Positions 17,854 through 26,669 are shown, counted from the first letter of the stretch. The stretch is 64,000 nucleotides of DNA from an uncultured Acetatifactor sp. (GCA_910586835.1 CAJUJU010000012.1:1-64000); one strand, 5' to 3'. Numbers and translations are program-made. Notes: generated by a model from the letters alone, not told the origin.

Positions 17854-17882
17854 ATTATAACAGCGGGTATCAGGGTTGTCAA
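17854..17882 (-). promoter_or_regulatory. Consensus sigma-A promoter of the metG-like leader
   Basis: On the minus strand TTGACA (17882-17877) and TATAAT (17859-17854) are separated by exactly 17 bases. Both hexamers are perfect consensus, so initiation should be strong and control must act later, at the attenuator. Confidence 0.9.
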
Positions 17883-17946
17883 CAGGAAAGTTTTGAAAAA
17901 TGTAAAATAGGAACCCTGCATTTTCTGCCCACAGTTGGTTTTGATA

Positions 17947-17955
17947 TGATATAAT
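17947..17955 (+). promoter_or_regulatory. Extended -10 promoter for the TatD gene
   Basis: TGATATAAT forms an extended -10 element about 32 bases before the TatD start. No good -35 is seen. It diverges from the metG-like promoter 65 bases away. Confidence 0.5.
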
Positions 17956-17987
17956 ACAAAAATGAATCGACCCTGCAGGGAGGCAGT

Positions 17988-18761
17988 ATGGAAAAAATAT
18001 TTGATACGCACGCTCATTATGATGATGAAGCCTTTGATCCGGATCGGGACGAGCTGTTGAGAGGGCTGCCGGAAAACGGAATAGAGAAGGTGGTCAATGT
18101 GGGAGCCAGCCTGGCTTCCTGCAGACGGACCCTGGAGCTGATGAACCGCTATGAGCATGTTTACGGTGCGCTGGGAGTTCATCCCAGCGAGACGGCGGAG
18201 CTGGACGAGGAGGCTCTGGCGTGGCTGCGGCAGCAGTGTCAGGTGGAAAAATGTGTGGCGGTGGGAGAAATCGGACTGGATTATTATTGGGATGAGCCGG
18301 ACAGAGAGGTGCAGAAGAAATGGTTTGTCCGGCAGCTGGGGCTTGCACGGGAGCTGAAAAAGCCGGTGATTATTCATTCCAGGGACGCGGCGAAGGATAC
18401 GGTGGATCTTATGAAGGCGGAAAGGGCATCCGAGATCGGCGGCGTAGTACACTGCTATTCCTATACCACGGAGACAGCGAAGCAGTTTCTGGATATGGGG
18501 TTCTATTTTGGCATTGGGGGCGTGCTCACCTTTCAAAACGCGCGGAAGCTGAAGGAGGCGGCAGCGTATCTTCCCCTGGATCATATTGTGCTGGAGACGG
18601 ACTGTCCTTATCTGGCGCCTGTACCCAACCGGGGAAAGCGCAACAGCTCGTTATACATTCCTTATGTGGTTACCGCCCTTGCAAAGCTGAAGGGAGTGGA
18701 GGAGGATACGGTGAGACAGGCTGCCTGGGAAAATGCGCACAGGCTGTACAGGCTTGTCTGA
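17988..18761 (+). CDS. TatD family metal-dependent hydrolase (DNase)
   Basis: A 257-residue TIM-barrel hydrolase. Metal ligands are visible: THAHYDD (residues 6-12), GEIGLDYY (Glu, about 91), HSRD (about 128), VHCYSY (about 152) and ETDCPYL (Asp, about 204). TatD enzymes are 3'-5' exonucleases active on damaged DNA. GGGAGG precedes the ATG. In Clostridia tatD commonly neighbours metG and rsmA; here the metG homologue is the divergent attenuated one and rsmA is 23 kb away. Confidence 0.92.
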   Translation: MEKIFDTHAHYDDEAFDPDRDELLRGLPENGIEKVVNVGASLASCRRTLELMNRYEHVYGALGVHPSETAELDEEALAWLRQQCQVEKCVAVGEIGLDYYWDEPDREVQKKWFVRQLGLARELKKPVIIHSRDAAKDTVDLMKAERASEIGGVVHCYSYTTETAKQFLDMGFYFGIGGVLTFQNARKLKEAAAYLPLDHIVLETDCPYLAPVPNRGKRNSSLYIPYVVTALAKLKGVEEDTVRQAAWENAHRLYRLV

Positions 18762-18869
18762 CGGTTTTTTATCTTATTTTCTGGAAAAAAGAGAGGGGAA
18801 GTGCTACAGTATAGTTGCGGCGGATGGGCACTCCGGCTGTCTGCCCGGTTGTCAGGAGGCAGAAATGAC

Positions 18870-19466
18870 ATGAAAGAGCATCTTACAAAGGTTTTTTTAA
18901 TTGCGGATCTGCATTTTGGAGACGAGGGGATTATCCGGTATGAAAACCGCCCTTTTGCGTCGGCGGAGGAAATGGACGGGCAGTTGCTTGCAAGGTGGAA
19001 CCAAACTGTTTCGAAGGAGGACACCGTGTTTGTGCTGGGGGATTTTTCCTGTTACGGCGAGGAGAAAGACAGAGAGCTGCTTTCTGCTTTAAACGGCAGA
19101 AAAATTCTTGTCATGGGCAACCATGACAGGCATCGGAGCAGTGAGTGCTGGCGCGGTCTGGGATTTGCGGAATCCGTGGAGTGGCCGGTGGTGTACAGAG
19201 ATTTTTTTATTCTGTCTCATGAGCCGGTGTACCTGAATGAAAATATGCCCTATGCAAATTTATACGGACATGTGCACAAGAATCCCTCCTACCGGACGGT
19301 GTCCGGGCAGAGCTTCTGCGTCAGTGCGGAGCGGATCGGATATGCGCCGGTGTGCTTTGAGGAGGTCTGCGAGAAAATGGCCCGGGTTCGCAGGCGGCAG
19401 GACGGGAAATGTGACCGGAGGGCAGATGAACAGGGGATTGACAGAAACGGGAGGGATATGGGGTGA
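18870..19466 (+). CDS. Metallophosphoesterase family protein
   Basis: A 198-residue calcineurin-like phosphoesterase. Dinuclear metal motifs are all present: IADLHFGD (residues 9-16), GDFS (about 54), GNHDR (about 77), SHEP (about 117) and YGHVH (about 134). It cleaves a phosphoester or phosphodiester of unknown identity. The ATG at 18870 has AGGAGG 10 bases upstream. Its stop overlaps the start of the beta-galactosidase gene by four bases. Confidence 0.87.
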   Translation: MKEHLTKVFLIADLHFGDEGIIRYENRPFASAEEMDGQLLARWNQTVSKEDTVFVLGDFSCYGEEKDRELLSALNGRKILVMGNHDRHRSSECWRGLGFAESVEWPVVYRDFFILSHEPVYLNENMPYANLYGHVHKNPSYRTVSGQSFCVSAERIGYAPVCFEEVCEKMARVRRRQDGKCDRRADEQGIDRNGRDMG

Positions 19467-21529
19467 GAAAATTGATCAACGGGACAGGGATTGACCTGGG
19501 AGTGTGCTATTACCCGGAGCACTGGAACAGGGACTGCTGGGCGGAGGATCTGGATAGAATGCTGGCGGCGGGGCTTAAGACCGTGCGGGTGGCCGAGTTT
19601 GCCTGGAGTTTGATTGAACCGATGGAGGGGGAGTATACCTATGAGTTTTTTGACAGCTTCCTGGATCTGGCGGCGGAGAAGGGGATGCAGGTGATTTTCT
19701 GCACGCCTACGGCGACGCCTCCCGCATGGCTGACAGAAAAGTATCCGGAGGTTCTGAACGCGGATATTACGGGCACTCTGTACCGCCATGGTTCCAGAAG
19801 GCATTATAACTATAATTCTCCGGTATACCGGGAAAAGACCAGAAATATTGTGGAGGTGTCGGCTGCTCATTACGGGAAGCATCCGGCCATTGTCGGCTGG
19901 CAGCTGGACAATGAGTTCAATTGTGAAAACGACAGGTTTTATTCCGACAGCGACAGCTCTGCGTTCCGCGTATTTTTGCAGAAGCGGTACGGCACGCTGG
20001 AGGATTTGAACAGGGCGTGGGGAACGGTGTTCTGGAATCAGACTTACACGGACTGGAGCCAGGTGGATGTGCCCAGAAAGACAAACACGGGTGCGGTAAA
20101 TCCCCACAGGGTGCTGGACTTTTACCGTTTTATCTCCGACAGCGTGAACAGCTATGCCAGACTGCAGGCGGATATTGTGAGAAAATATAAGAAGCCGGAG
20201 GATTTTATCACCACCAACGGTATGTTTGGAAACATTGATTATCAGAGGATGGAAAAGGAAAGCCTGGACGTGCTGATGTACGATTCTTATCCGAATTTCG
20301 GCTATGCACTGGACGGCTTTTCCCCGGAGGACTTCATGAAGGACAGATGGTCCAGCAGAAGTCTTGCGGAGGTGCGCGCGGTCTCGCCAAATTTCGGGAT
20401 TATGGAACAGCAGAGCGGCGCCAACGGCTGGAATACCAGCATGGAGGCGCCCACCCCCAGGCCCGGGCAGATCACGCTGTGGACCATGCAGAGCATCGCC
20501 CACGGAGCGGATTATATCAGCTATTTCCGTTGGAGAACCTGCACTTTTGGAACGGAAATCTACTGGCACGGTATTCTGGATTACTCCGGAAGGGAGAACA
20601 GGAGGCTGCAGGAGATTGCCCGGATCAGCGGAATGCTGGGGCAGATGCAGGAGCTTGCCGGTTCAGGGTATGAGGCAAAAGTGGGTATTCTGAAAGACTA
20701 TGACAATGTCTGGGACGCTCAGCAGGACAGATGGCACGGCAGGGTGGAACAGATCAGCCAGAACGGGCTTTTCAGCGCTCTGCAAAAGACCCATACCCCC
20801 TTCGATTATGTTTATCTGAAAGACGAAATACAGCCGGAGGATCTGAAACGGTATGATTTGCTGTTTTATCCTCATGCCGGTATTCTGACGGCGGAGCGTA
20901 TGGCGGTTCTGGAGCAGTATGTGGCGGCGGGCGGAAAGCTTGTCATGGGCTGCAGGACAGGGTACAAGGATATCTGCGGCAGGTGTGTTACGGAGTATCT
21001 GCCGGGCATGGCGGCAAAGCTGACGGGAACGGATATCCCCGAGTATTCGCTGGTGGCGCCGGACGACGGAACCATAATGGTCCGCTGGGAGGAGGAAACG
21101 TTTGAGGCTGCGGGATTCAATGATCTGTTGGCGGCGGCAGGGGAAAACGCGGAGGTGGTGGGAACCTACGCCTCCAGCTATTACGCGGGAGAGCCGGCCC
21201 TGATCCGCAATCGTTTCGGAGAGGGAGAGGCTTACTACTTCGGCGGAGCGTTTGCGGAGGATGCCGCGAGAGCTTTTCTGAAAAAGCTGGGCGCAGGAGA
21301 GCCCTATGGGGACATTCTGGAGCTGCCGGAGGAATGTGAGCTGGCGGTGAGAACCAAGGGCGGCACTGCCGGGAATGGCGGAAAAAGCTATCTGTTTGTA
21401 TTGAATTATCGGTCGGAGGCCCAGAGCATCAGGCTGAAGAAGCCCCTGAAAAATCTTCTGACGAAAGAAGAGGAAGAAGGGGAGCGTTCTCTGGAGAAAT
21501 ATGGGGTCAGGGTCTATGAGATAAATTGA
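19463..21529 (+). CDS. Beta-galactosidase, GH42 family
   Basis: A 688-residue cytoplasmic glycoside hydrolase releasing galactose from beta-galactosides. The N-terminal barrel starts DLGVCYYPEHW. The acid/base Glu is in QLDNEF (about residue 150) and the nucleophile Glu in IMEQQSG (about 314). A trimerisation domain and a C-terminal beta domain follow. The length is typical. No signal peptide, so it handles imported oligosaccharide. It starts with GTG overlapping the upstream stop (GTGA). No sugar transporter is adjacent; an AEC carrier follows. Confidence 0.93.
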   Translation: MRKLINGTGIDLGVCYYPEHWNRDCWAEDLDRMLAAGLKTVRVAEFAWSLIEPMEGEYTYEFFDSFLDLAAEKGMQVIFCTPTATPPAWLTEKYPEVLNADITGTLYRHGSRRHYNYNSPVYREKTRNIVEVSAAHYGKHPAIVGWQLDNEFNCENDRFYSDSDSSAFRVFLQKRYGTLEDLNRAWGTVFWNQTYTDWSQVDVPRKTNTGAVNPHRVLDFYRFISDSVNSYARLQADIVRKYKKPEDFITTNGMFGNIDYQRMEKESLDVLMYDSYPNFGYALDGFSPEDFMKDRWSSRSLAEVRAVSPNFGIMEQQSGANGWNTSMEAPTPRPGQITLWTMQSIAHGADYISYFRWRTCTFGTEIYWHGILDYSGRENRRLQEIARISGMLGQMQELAGSGYEAKVGILKDYDNVWDAQQDRWHGRVEQISQNGLFSALQKTHTPFDYVYLKDEIQPEDLKRYDLLFYPHAGILTAERMAVLEQYVAAGGKLVMGCRTGYKDICGRCVTEYLPGMAAKLTGTDIPEYSLVAPDDGTIMVRWEEETFEAAGFNDLLAAAGENAEVVGTYASSYYAGEPALIRNRFGEGEAYYFGGAFAEDAARAFLKKLGAGEPYGDILELPEECELAVRTKGGTAGNGGKSYLFVLNYRSEAQSIRLKKPLKNLLTKEEEEGERSLEKYGVRVYEIN

Positions 21530-21569
21530 GCCCGGTAGTGAGGCTCCGCAAATGGAAGGACGGGACGGA

Positions 21570-22493
21570 ATGGGAACTGCAGAACTGATTTCCCTGCAGC
21601 TGAGAATGTTTTTGATTATGCTGCTGGGGCTGTTTTTTCGGAAAAAGAATATCATTTCTCAGGAGGGAAAAAAGAATCTGACGGATCTGGTGATTTATCT
21701 GATCCTGCCCTGCAACATAGTCAAGTCCTTCATGATAGAATTTGACGGCAGTGTGTTGATGAATTTTGGCCTGATTCTGCTGATTTCCGTGGTCATTCAA
21801 GTGTTTTGTGCAGGCTTGGCCAGAGTTTTGTACAGAGGGGTGCAGACAGGGCATAAACCGGTTCTGATGTATGCGACGGTGGCCTCCAACGCGGGATTTC
21901 TCGGAAACCCCGTGGCGGAGGGCGTCTTTGGCAGTATGGGATTGGCGTTGGCCTCCGTATACCTGATTCCGCAAAGGATCGTCATGTGGTCCGCCGGAGT
22001 ATCTTATTTTACCAAAGGCTCCGACCGAAAAACGATTTTGAAAAGGGTGTTGACACACCCCTGTATTATTGCGGTGGCGGTGGGGATGGTATTAATGCTG
22101 ACACAGGTGTCGCTTCCCTCGTTTCTGGATGCGGCGTTAAAGGATATCGGCAGCTGCAACACTGCCATGTCCATGCTGGTCATCGGTACGATTCTGGCAG
22201 ATGTAAAGCCCAAAGAGATGTTGGATAAGTCTGTGTTCCTGTTTTCGGGGCTGCGGCTGCTGCTGATTCCTCTTGTGGTCTGGCTGGGATGTCTTCTGTT
22301 CCGGGTGGACGGACTTGTGACAGGTGTGTCGGTACTGCTTGCAGCCATGCCTGCCGCCGGCACCACGGCCATTCTGGCAGCAAAATATGATGGGGATGCG
22401 GTGTATGCCAGCAAGTGTGTTGTCCTGAGCACGGTTTTGTCGCTTGCCGTCATTCCGGTGTGGAGCATGATTTTGCTCAAAGGAATCGTATAA
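21570..22493 (+). CDS. AEC family transporter (auxin efflux carrier type)
   Basis: A 307-residue membrane protein with about ten hydrophobic segments, in two halves of five, as in bile-acid/auxin-efflux carriers. YLILPCNIVKSF in the first half and AAMPAAGTTAILAAKY in the second are typical crossover regions. Substrates in bacteria are organic acids such as malate; here unknown. ATG 21570 is chosen because GGAAGG ends 10 bases earlier; ATG 21552 overlaps that site. Confidence 0.86.
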   Translation: MGTAELISLQLRMFLIMLLGLFFRKKNIISQEGKKNLTDLVIYLILPCNIVKSFMIEFDGSVLMNFGLILLISVVIQVFCAGLARVLYRGVQTGHKPVLMYATVASNAGFLGNPVAEGVFGSMGLALASVYLIPQRIVMWSAGVSYFTKGSDRKTILKRVLTHPCIIAVAVGMVLMLTQVSLPSFLDAALKDIGSCNTAMSMLVIGTILADVKPKEMLDKSVFLFSGLRLLLIPLVVWLGCLLFRVDGLVTGVSVLLAAMPAAGTTAILAAKYDGDAVYASKCVVLSTVLSLAVIPVWSMILLKGIV

Positions 22494-22531
22494 AATACTT
22501 GTATCTTTTCTGATAGTGTGCTACGATACTG

Positions 22532-22684
22532 AAATTGTTGTCGGCCAAGGGCGGTATACCGGAAAGGGTCAGTAATGCTGTCTATGCCCAGAAGGATCTG
22601 GAAACCTTGGACAGGTGGATTCTGCTCTCTGCCGGGTCGGAAAATGCAGATGATTTTTGTAAAAAAGCGGAATTGATAATCTAA
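22532..22684 (+). pseudogene. Remnant of a PD-(D/E)XK nuclease-family (Rpn/transposase-like) gene
   Basis: About 50 codons read through to a TAA with the pattern GGIPERVSNAVYAQKDLETLD and a short tail. This resembles the C-terminus of Rpn-type recombination-promoting nucleases annotated as PD-(D/E)XK family transposases. No start and no catalytic region are present. It reads as a decayed fragment in an otherwise gene-free interval. Assignment is by memory of the family pattern and is weak. Confidence 0.35.
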
Positions 22685-22906
22685 AAAATTTCTTCTTTAT
22701 CATGTTTCGTGTTCTATGGTTTTAAAAAAGTTTATAATTTCTATGATTTCGTAAATTCTCTGGTTTGGCAATTCTTTTCTGTGTCAGGTAAATCAACTGT
22801 TTCAGTTATTTCAAATTTAAAATATTCGTTGCTGTTCGCCGGCTTTGATTTAGTATATATGAGGGAATTTGAATTTCTGAATTTATCGAATATCAATAAA
22901 AATATA
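22685..22906. other. A/T-rich gap without a convincing gene
   Basis: This stretch is markedly A/T-rich. A 79-codon open frame (22709-22948) has no ribosome binding site, a Phe/Asn-rich composition and runs through the next promoter, so I do not call it a gene. I see no RNA gene or clear repeat. Confidence 0.5.
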
Positions 22907-22935
22907 TTGACTTTCGATTATAACAGGAATATAGT
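22907..22935 (+). promoter_or_regulatory. Sigma-A promoter of the DUF6688-DUF2975-XRE operon
   Basis: TTGACT (22907-22912) and TATAGT (22930-22935) are 17 bases apart, about 43 bases before the first gene. Confidence 0.65.
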
Positions 22936-22978
22936 GGGGATAATATAACTGATAAGAGAGGGAGGAGGTTTCTATCAG

Positions 22979-24388
22979 ATGCGAGATGATTTCGGAGAAC
23001 AGGACAGAATGGAGTTTGTAACCGATAGGGAAACCCGGCAGGAAGACAAGGGCGGAGAGGAGATCCGGTCGGAGAATGTTTTTGAAGAGGCGAAAAACAT
23101 AACGGCCCAAAAGCCGGGTGAAGACGGAAAGGGAATCAGAAAGTTGTGGAACTGGGGAAAAAGGCACCCGTTTCTTTCTCTGCTGTTTTTGAGTATGGCA
23201 GTCCCAATGGTAGTTTTGCTGTTGGTGGTGTTGATTAAATACGACGGATTCGAAGGGCTGTACGGATTTGGTACAGTGGGAATTTTGCTGGGGGTATTTT
23301 TTGTTCTTCCCTGGGTGTTGACCGGGGCGGAGATTTACCTGGCCATAAAGGCGCATGGCAGGGAGAAGCTTTACAGAAAGGGAAGGATTTTTGACGTAAT
23401 TACAATTCCGCTGGGGGTGATCTACAGTATTCTTTACCTGCAAGTGCTTGGAGATGTTATGTTTGCCAGTGACTGGAGTGAGGTCTTGTATAATTCTCAG
23501 GTGCACACTCCCGTTTACACACAGTCTGCGCCCACCATATGGGTACTGGCGCTGGTGGGATTTGCGGGGTATCTGGCAGTGAGCTTCCTGCCTCTGGAAA
23601 AAACGCCTCCTCTTGTAACGGTGCTGGGCATGGCGGCCATGTATCTGGGTACTGCGGAAAGTATTCTCTGGGGAATACAGGTTTGTTCGCCCCTTGAGAT
23701 TTTTCTGCCCCTGCTCCCTCTGAACTGTGTGATTATCACAGCCAGAACAGTGCGCCATAAGGTGTGGGAATGGAAACAGCTGCCTCATGAAGAGCGGCAG
23801 AACGGTTCGCTGCTTGGGAATTGTGACCGGCTTCTGATGCGTTCGGAGCGTTGGCCGTTTCTGGCATTTGTACTGATGTGGCCTCTGTTGGGTATCCTGA
23901 TTGCCCTGCTGTTCTTGGCGGGGCAGGAGCCGGACGCGGTCATAAAGGCATTTACGGAGACGGCGGACTGGAATCTTTCCAGAAGAGTTGCGCCCCAGAA
24001 CCTGCATTATGACGAGCATTATCTCTGCACGGTGGCTGCGGGCGGGCATAAAAAGATCGTAAAGCCACTGCGGTTGGGAGTGCGGCACGGCCATGAGGTG
24101 ATTGTGAACAGGCAGCTGTGTGTGGCGAATGCCTTTGAGCAGATTCTGGAGGAAAAGACCCCGGGCCTTCACAGGGCGGTGCGGCACTTATACGACACCT
24201 GGGGCTTTCCGGTGGCAAGGCTGATCCGATCCAGATGTGCGGCGGACGTGGTTTATTTTCTGATGAAGCCTTTGGAGTGGTTTTTCCTGATTGTATTATA
24301 TCTGTCAGACGCAAAGCCTGAAAACAGGATAGCGCTTCAGTATACGGGAAAGAGCCTGAAGGATTTTCAGGGAAGGGAATGGAAATGA
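22979..24388 (+). CDS. DUF6688-like multi-pass membrane protein
   Basis: A 469-residue protein with a polar, charged N-terminal 55 residues, seven or so transmembrane segments (about 60-320), a soluble segment with HYLCTVAAGGHKKIVKPLRLG (about 335-355), and a last hydrophobic segment near 440. That conserved segment is what I associate with DUF6688, a family without known function. GGAGGAGG precedes the ATG. The 3' end overlaps the DUF2975 gene by 10 bases, so the three genes to 25092 form one operon. Confidence 0.7.
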   Translation: MRDDFGEQDRMEFVTDRETRQEDKGGEEIRSENVFEEAKNITAQKPGEDGKGIRKLWNWGKRHPFLSLLFLSMAVPMVVLLLVVLIKYDGFEGLYGFGTVGILLGVFFVLPWVLTGAEIYLAIKAHGREKLYRKGRIFDVITIPLGVIYSILYLQVLGDVMFASDWSEVLYNSQVHTPVYTQSAPTIWVLALVGFAGYLAVSFLPLEKTPPLVTVLGMAAMYLGTAESILWGIQVCSPLEIFLPLLPLNCVIITARTVRHKVWEWKQLPHEERQNGSLLGNCDRLLMRSERWPFLAFVLMWPLLGILIALLFLAGQEPDAVIKAFTETADWNLSRRVAPQNLHYDEHYLCTVAAGGHKKIVKPLRLGVRHGHEVIVNRQLCVANAFEQILEEKTPGLHRAVRHLYDTWGFPVARLIRSRCAADVVYFLMKPLEWFFLIVLYLSDAKPENRIALQYTGKSLKDFQGREWK

Positions 24389-24858
24389 AAATGACCGGAA
24401 AAAAGATCAATGATAAGAGAACATGGGTCATGGGAACAAAGTACCTGTTGGATTTTATGTTTTTTTCCGGGATTCTGGTCACGGCATCCCTGCCCTGGAG
24501 CATCCGGCTGATCGGCAGACAGCTGCCATATCTGCTGACCTGTTATGAGGAGACAGTGATAATTTATTTTGTGTTGGGAGTTGCGGCGGAAAAGCTGCTC
24601 TGGGAGCTGCGGAAAATATTCGGAACGGTGTTGGAAGAAAATTGTTTTGTGCAGGCAAATGTGAACAGTCTGCGCAGGATGGGGAACTGGAGCTTTTTTA
24701 TCGCGCTGATGGCGGTGGTGCGCAGTATTGTCTATTTGACTGTGGCCATGGGGGTTATCATCCTCGTGTTTGTGGTTGCAGGTCTGTTCAGTAAGGTGCT
24801 GAGTCTTGTGTTTGAACAGGCGGTAGCCTATAAGGAAGACACGGATCTGACGGTTTAG
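24379..24858 (+). CDS. DUF2975 domain membrane protein
   Basis: A 159-residue protein with four hydrophobic segments and the fold expected of DUF2975, which in Firmicutes is nearly always encoded next to a small XRE-type repressor, as here (YoaS/YozG type pair). It may act as a membrane partner that controls the repressor. Start at ATG 24379 or the second ATG at 24385 after GGGAAGGG. Confidence 0.8.
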   Translation: MEMKMTGKKINDKRTWVMGTKYLLDFMFFSGILVTASLPWSIRLIGRQLPYLLTCYEETVIIYFVLGVAAEKLLWELRKIFGTVLEENCFVQANVNSLRRMGNWSFFIALMAVVRSIVYLTVAMGVIILVFVVAGLFSKVLSLVFEQAVAYKEDTDLTV

Positions 24859-24870
24859 GGGAGGAAAGAC

Positions 24871-25092
24871 ATGGGAATCGTTGTAAACCTGGATGTCATG
24901 ATGGCAAGGCGGAAAATGAGCCTCACCGATCTGGCCAACGAGGTGGATATCACCCTTGCAAATCTGTCTATCCTGAAAAACAATAAAGCCCGGGCGGTCA
25001 GGTTTTCCACTCTGGAGGCCATCTGCAGGGCTCTGGACTGTCAGCCCGGGGATATCCTGGAATACACGGCGGAGGACGCGTCAAAATCCTGA
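24871..25092 (+). CDS. XRE family (YozG-like) helix-turn-helix repressor
   Basis: A 73-residue single-domain Cro/C1-type DNA-binding protein. The HTH spans about residues 16-60, with MSLTDLANEVDITLANLSIL and ending CQPGDILEY, the usual end of this subfamily. GGGGAGGAAAG precedes the ATG. It lies 12 bases after the DUF2975 gene and probably regulates its own operon. Confidence 0.9.
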   Translation: MGIVVNLDVMMARRKMSLTDLANEVDITLANLSILKNNKARAVRFSTLEAICRALDCQPGDILEYTAEDASKS

Positions 25093-25118
25093 CACAATCC
25101 GGATTCCGACGTCCGCCG

Positions 25119-26468
25119 TCATTCCGAAAGGGGCAGCTTCCGGATTGTCACAAGATAGCTGATGACCAGAATTACATCCGCACCGGCCCAGGCGGCGATC
25201 TCTGCGTAAAAGATGCCGGTTTCACCGATTGCCAGGGGCAGCAGGAGGGCAGTGGAGGTGCGCATGACAAATTCCGCCACGCCGGAGAGCATGGGCAGCA
25301 GTGTGTTTCCCATGCCCTGTATGGCGGAGCGCACTACATGGAGCAGGTACAGAACCGGAAGACAGACGCTCATCACGGCCAGGTAAAAGTAGGCGATCTG
25401 CATGGTCTGTTCCACCTGGGTCGGAGTGCCCGAGATGAAGCAGCTCAGGATCATTTTTCCGAACAGCAGCATGATAGCGGCAATGGCGGCGGAGGTTGCC
25501 AGTGCAATGCAGAGAGCGGAACGCATTCCCTGACGGATGCGTTTGTTTTTTCCTGCGCCCAGATTCTGTCCCACATAGGTAATCATGGAATAACCGTAAG
25601 AGGTGGCGGCGATCTCCAGCAGGCCGTAGAGCTTGTTGGTGGCGGTAAAGCCGGCGATGAAGATGACGCCGAAGCCGTTTACCACAAACTGCACAATCAT
25701 GCCGCCCACGGCGATAATACAGTTCTGGAAGGCCATGGGGGAACCCAGCCCCATAAGCTGCAGGTATAAGTTTTTTTGGGGCTGAAAGTCCTGCAGGCGG
25801 AATTTCATAAGCTCAATCTGGCAGATGTGGTACAGGCAGTAAACTCCGGAGACCAGCTGGGCGGCCAGTGTTGCGGCGGCTGCGCCTGCAATGCCCCAGT
25901 GGAATACCAGCACAAAGAGCAGATCCAGGCCGATATTGGTCAGGGAGGCTACGACCATGGCGTACAGGGGAGTCTGGCTGTCTCCCAGCGAGCGCAGGAT
26001 ACAGGCCAGAAGGTTGTAGGCCATGACAACGGGAATGCCCAGGAACATAATGCGCAGATAGAGAAGCGAGTCTCCGAGGATCGTGTCGGGTGTCTGCAGA
26101 AGCAGGAGGACAGGCCTTGCGATAAGCTGTCCCGCCGCAGTCAGAAGCAGTGCCCAGAGCAGGGACAGTACGGCGGAATTGCCGATGACCTTCCGCAGCC
26201 GGTCGTGTTTTCCGGCGCCGAATTCCTGGGCCATCAGGATGGCAAAGCCCTGGGTAAAGCCTTGGACAATACCCAGCATCATCCAGTTCAGCCAGTCGGA
26301 GGCGCCCAGGGCGGCCAGGGCGTTCACGCCCAGAAATTTGCCTACCACGGCCGTATCCACAACGGTGTAGAGTTGCTGAAACATATTTCCCATCATCAGG
26401 GGCAGTGCAAAGGTCAGGATTAATTTTGCCGGTTTTCCCTCGGTCATACTTTTGATATGTGCTGCCAT
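25119..26468 (-). CDS. MATE family efflux transporter
   Basis: A 449-residue MATE protein, about 12 transmembrane segments, beginning MAAHIKSMTEGKPAKLILTF. It is the only MATE gene on the minus strand. AGAGGA lies before the ATG. A perfect inverted repeat (26498-26517) sits 30 bases upstream, in the promoter area, and may be an operator for an efflux regulator. Confidence 0.9.
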   Translation of the reverse strand: MAAHIKSMTEGKPAKLILTFALPLMMGNMFQQLYTVVDTAVVGKFLGVNALAALGASDWLNWMMLGIVQGFTQGFAILMAQEFGAGKHDRLRKVIGNSAVLSLLWALLLTAAGQLIARPVLLLLQTPDTILGDSLLYLRIMFLGIPVVMAYNLLACILRSLGDSQTPLYAMVVASLTNIGLDLLFVLVFHWGIAGAAAATLAAQLVSGVYCLYHICQIELMKFRLQDFQPQKNLYLQLMGLGSPMAFQNCIIAVGGMIVQFVVNGFGVIFIAGFTATNKLYGLLEIAATSYGYSMITYVGQNLGAGKNKRIRQGMRSALCIALATSAAIAAIMLLFGKMILSCFISGTPTQVEQTMQIAYFYLAVMSVCLPVLYLLHVVRSAIQGMGNTLLPMLSGVAEFVMRTSTALLLPLAIGETGIFYAEIAAWAGADVILVISYLVTIRKLPLSE

Positions 26469-26497
26469 AATATCCTCTTCTCACAGAATGCGTTGAA

Positions 26498-26517
26498 TGC
26501 TATGATGTATCATAGCA
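26498..26517. promoter_or_regulatory. Perfect inverted repeat, probable operator of the MATE gene
   Basis: TGCTATGAT and ATCATAGCA are perfect 9-base arms around a 2-base centre. The element covers the likely -10 region (TATGAT on the minus strand) of the divergent MATE gene. No T run follows, so it is not a terminator. Confidence 0.5.
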
Positions 26518-26599
26518 CAGAGGGGAAGAAAAGAACAGAGGGAAAATCGTAAGTGGAAGGCGGCAATCGCGGCGGCCCCGTCTTTAGGAGGAATGAACC

Positions 26600-26628
26600 T
26601 TGACCCTGCTTTTTAAAAAGAGTAGAAT
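26600..26628 (+). promoter_or_regulatory. Sigma-A promoter of the ABC-class ATPase gene
   Basis: TTGACC (26600-26605) and TAGAAT (26623-26628) are 17 bases apart, 41 bases before the ATG. Confidence 0.65.
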
Positions 26629-26669
26629 AAAACGTAAGAAAACAAGGAAGCGGGAGGAAGAACATTACC

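Noticed and set aside
15484..17882. A T-box riboswitch upstream of the metG-like gene
   Set aside because: I looked for the conserved AGGGTGG-type T-box sequence and its antiterminator bulge on the minus strand and did not find it; the leader peptide model explains the hairpins.
22709..22948. A 79-codon A/T-rich frame
   Set aside because: No ribosome binding site, low complexity, and it runs over the promoter of the next operon.
26594..26617. A seven-codon frame behind AGGAGG before the ABC-class ATPase gene
   Set aside because: The promoter I find (26600-26628) starts transcription downstream of it, so it would not be in the message. Its short length fits chance.
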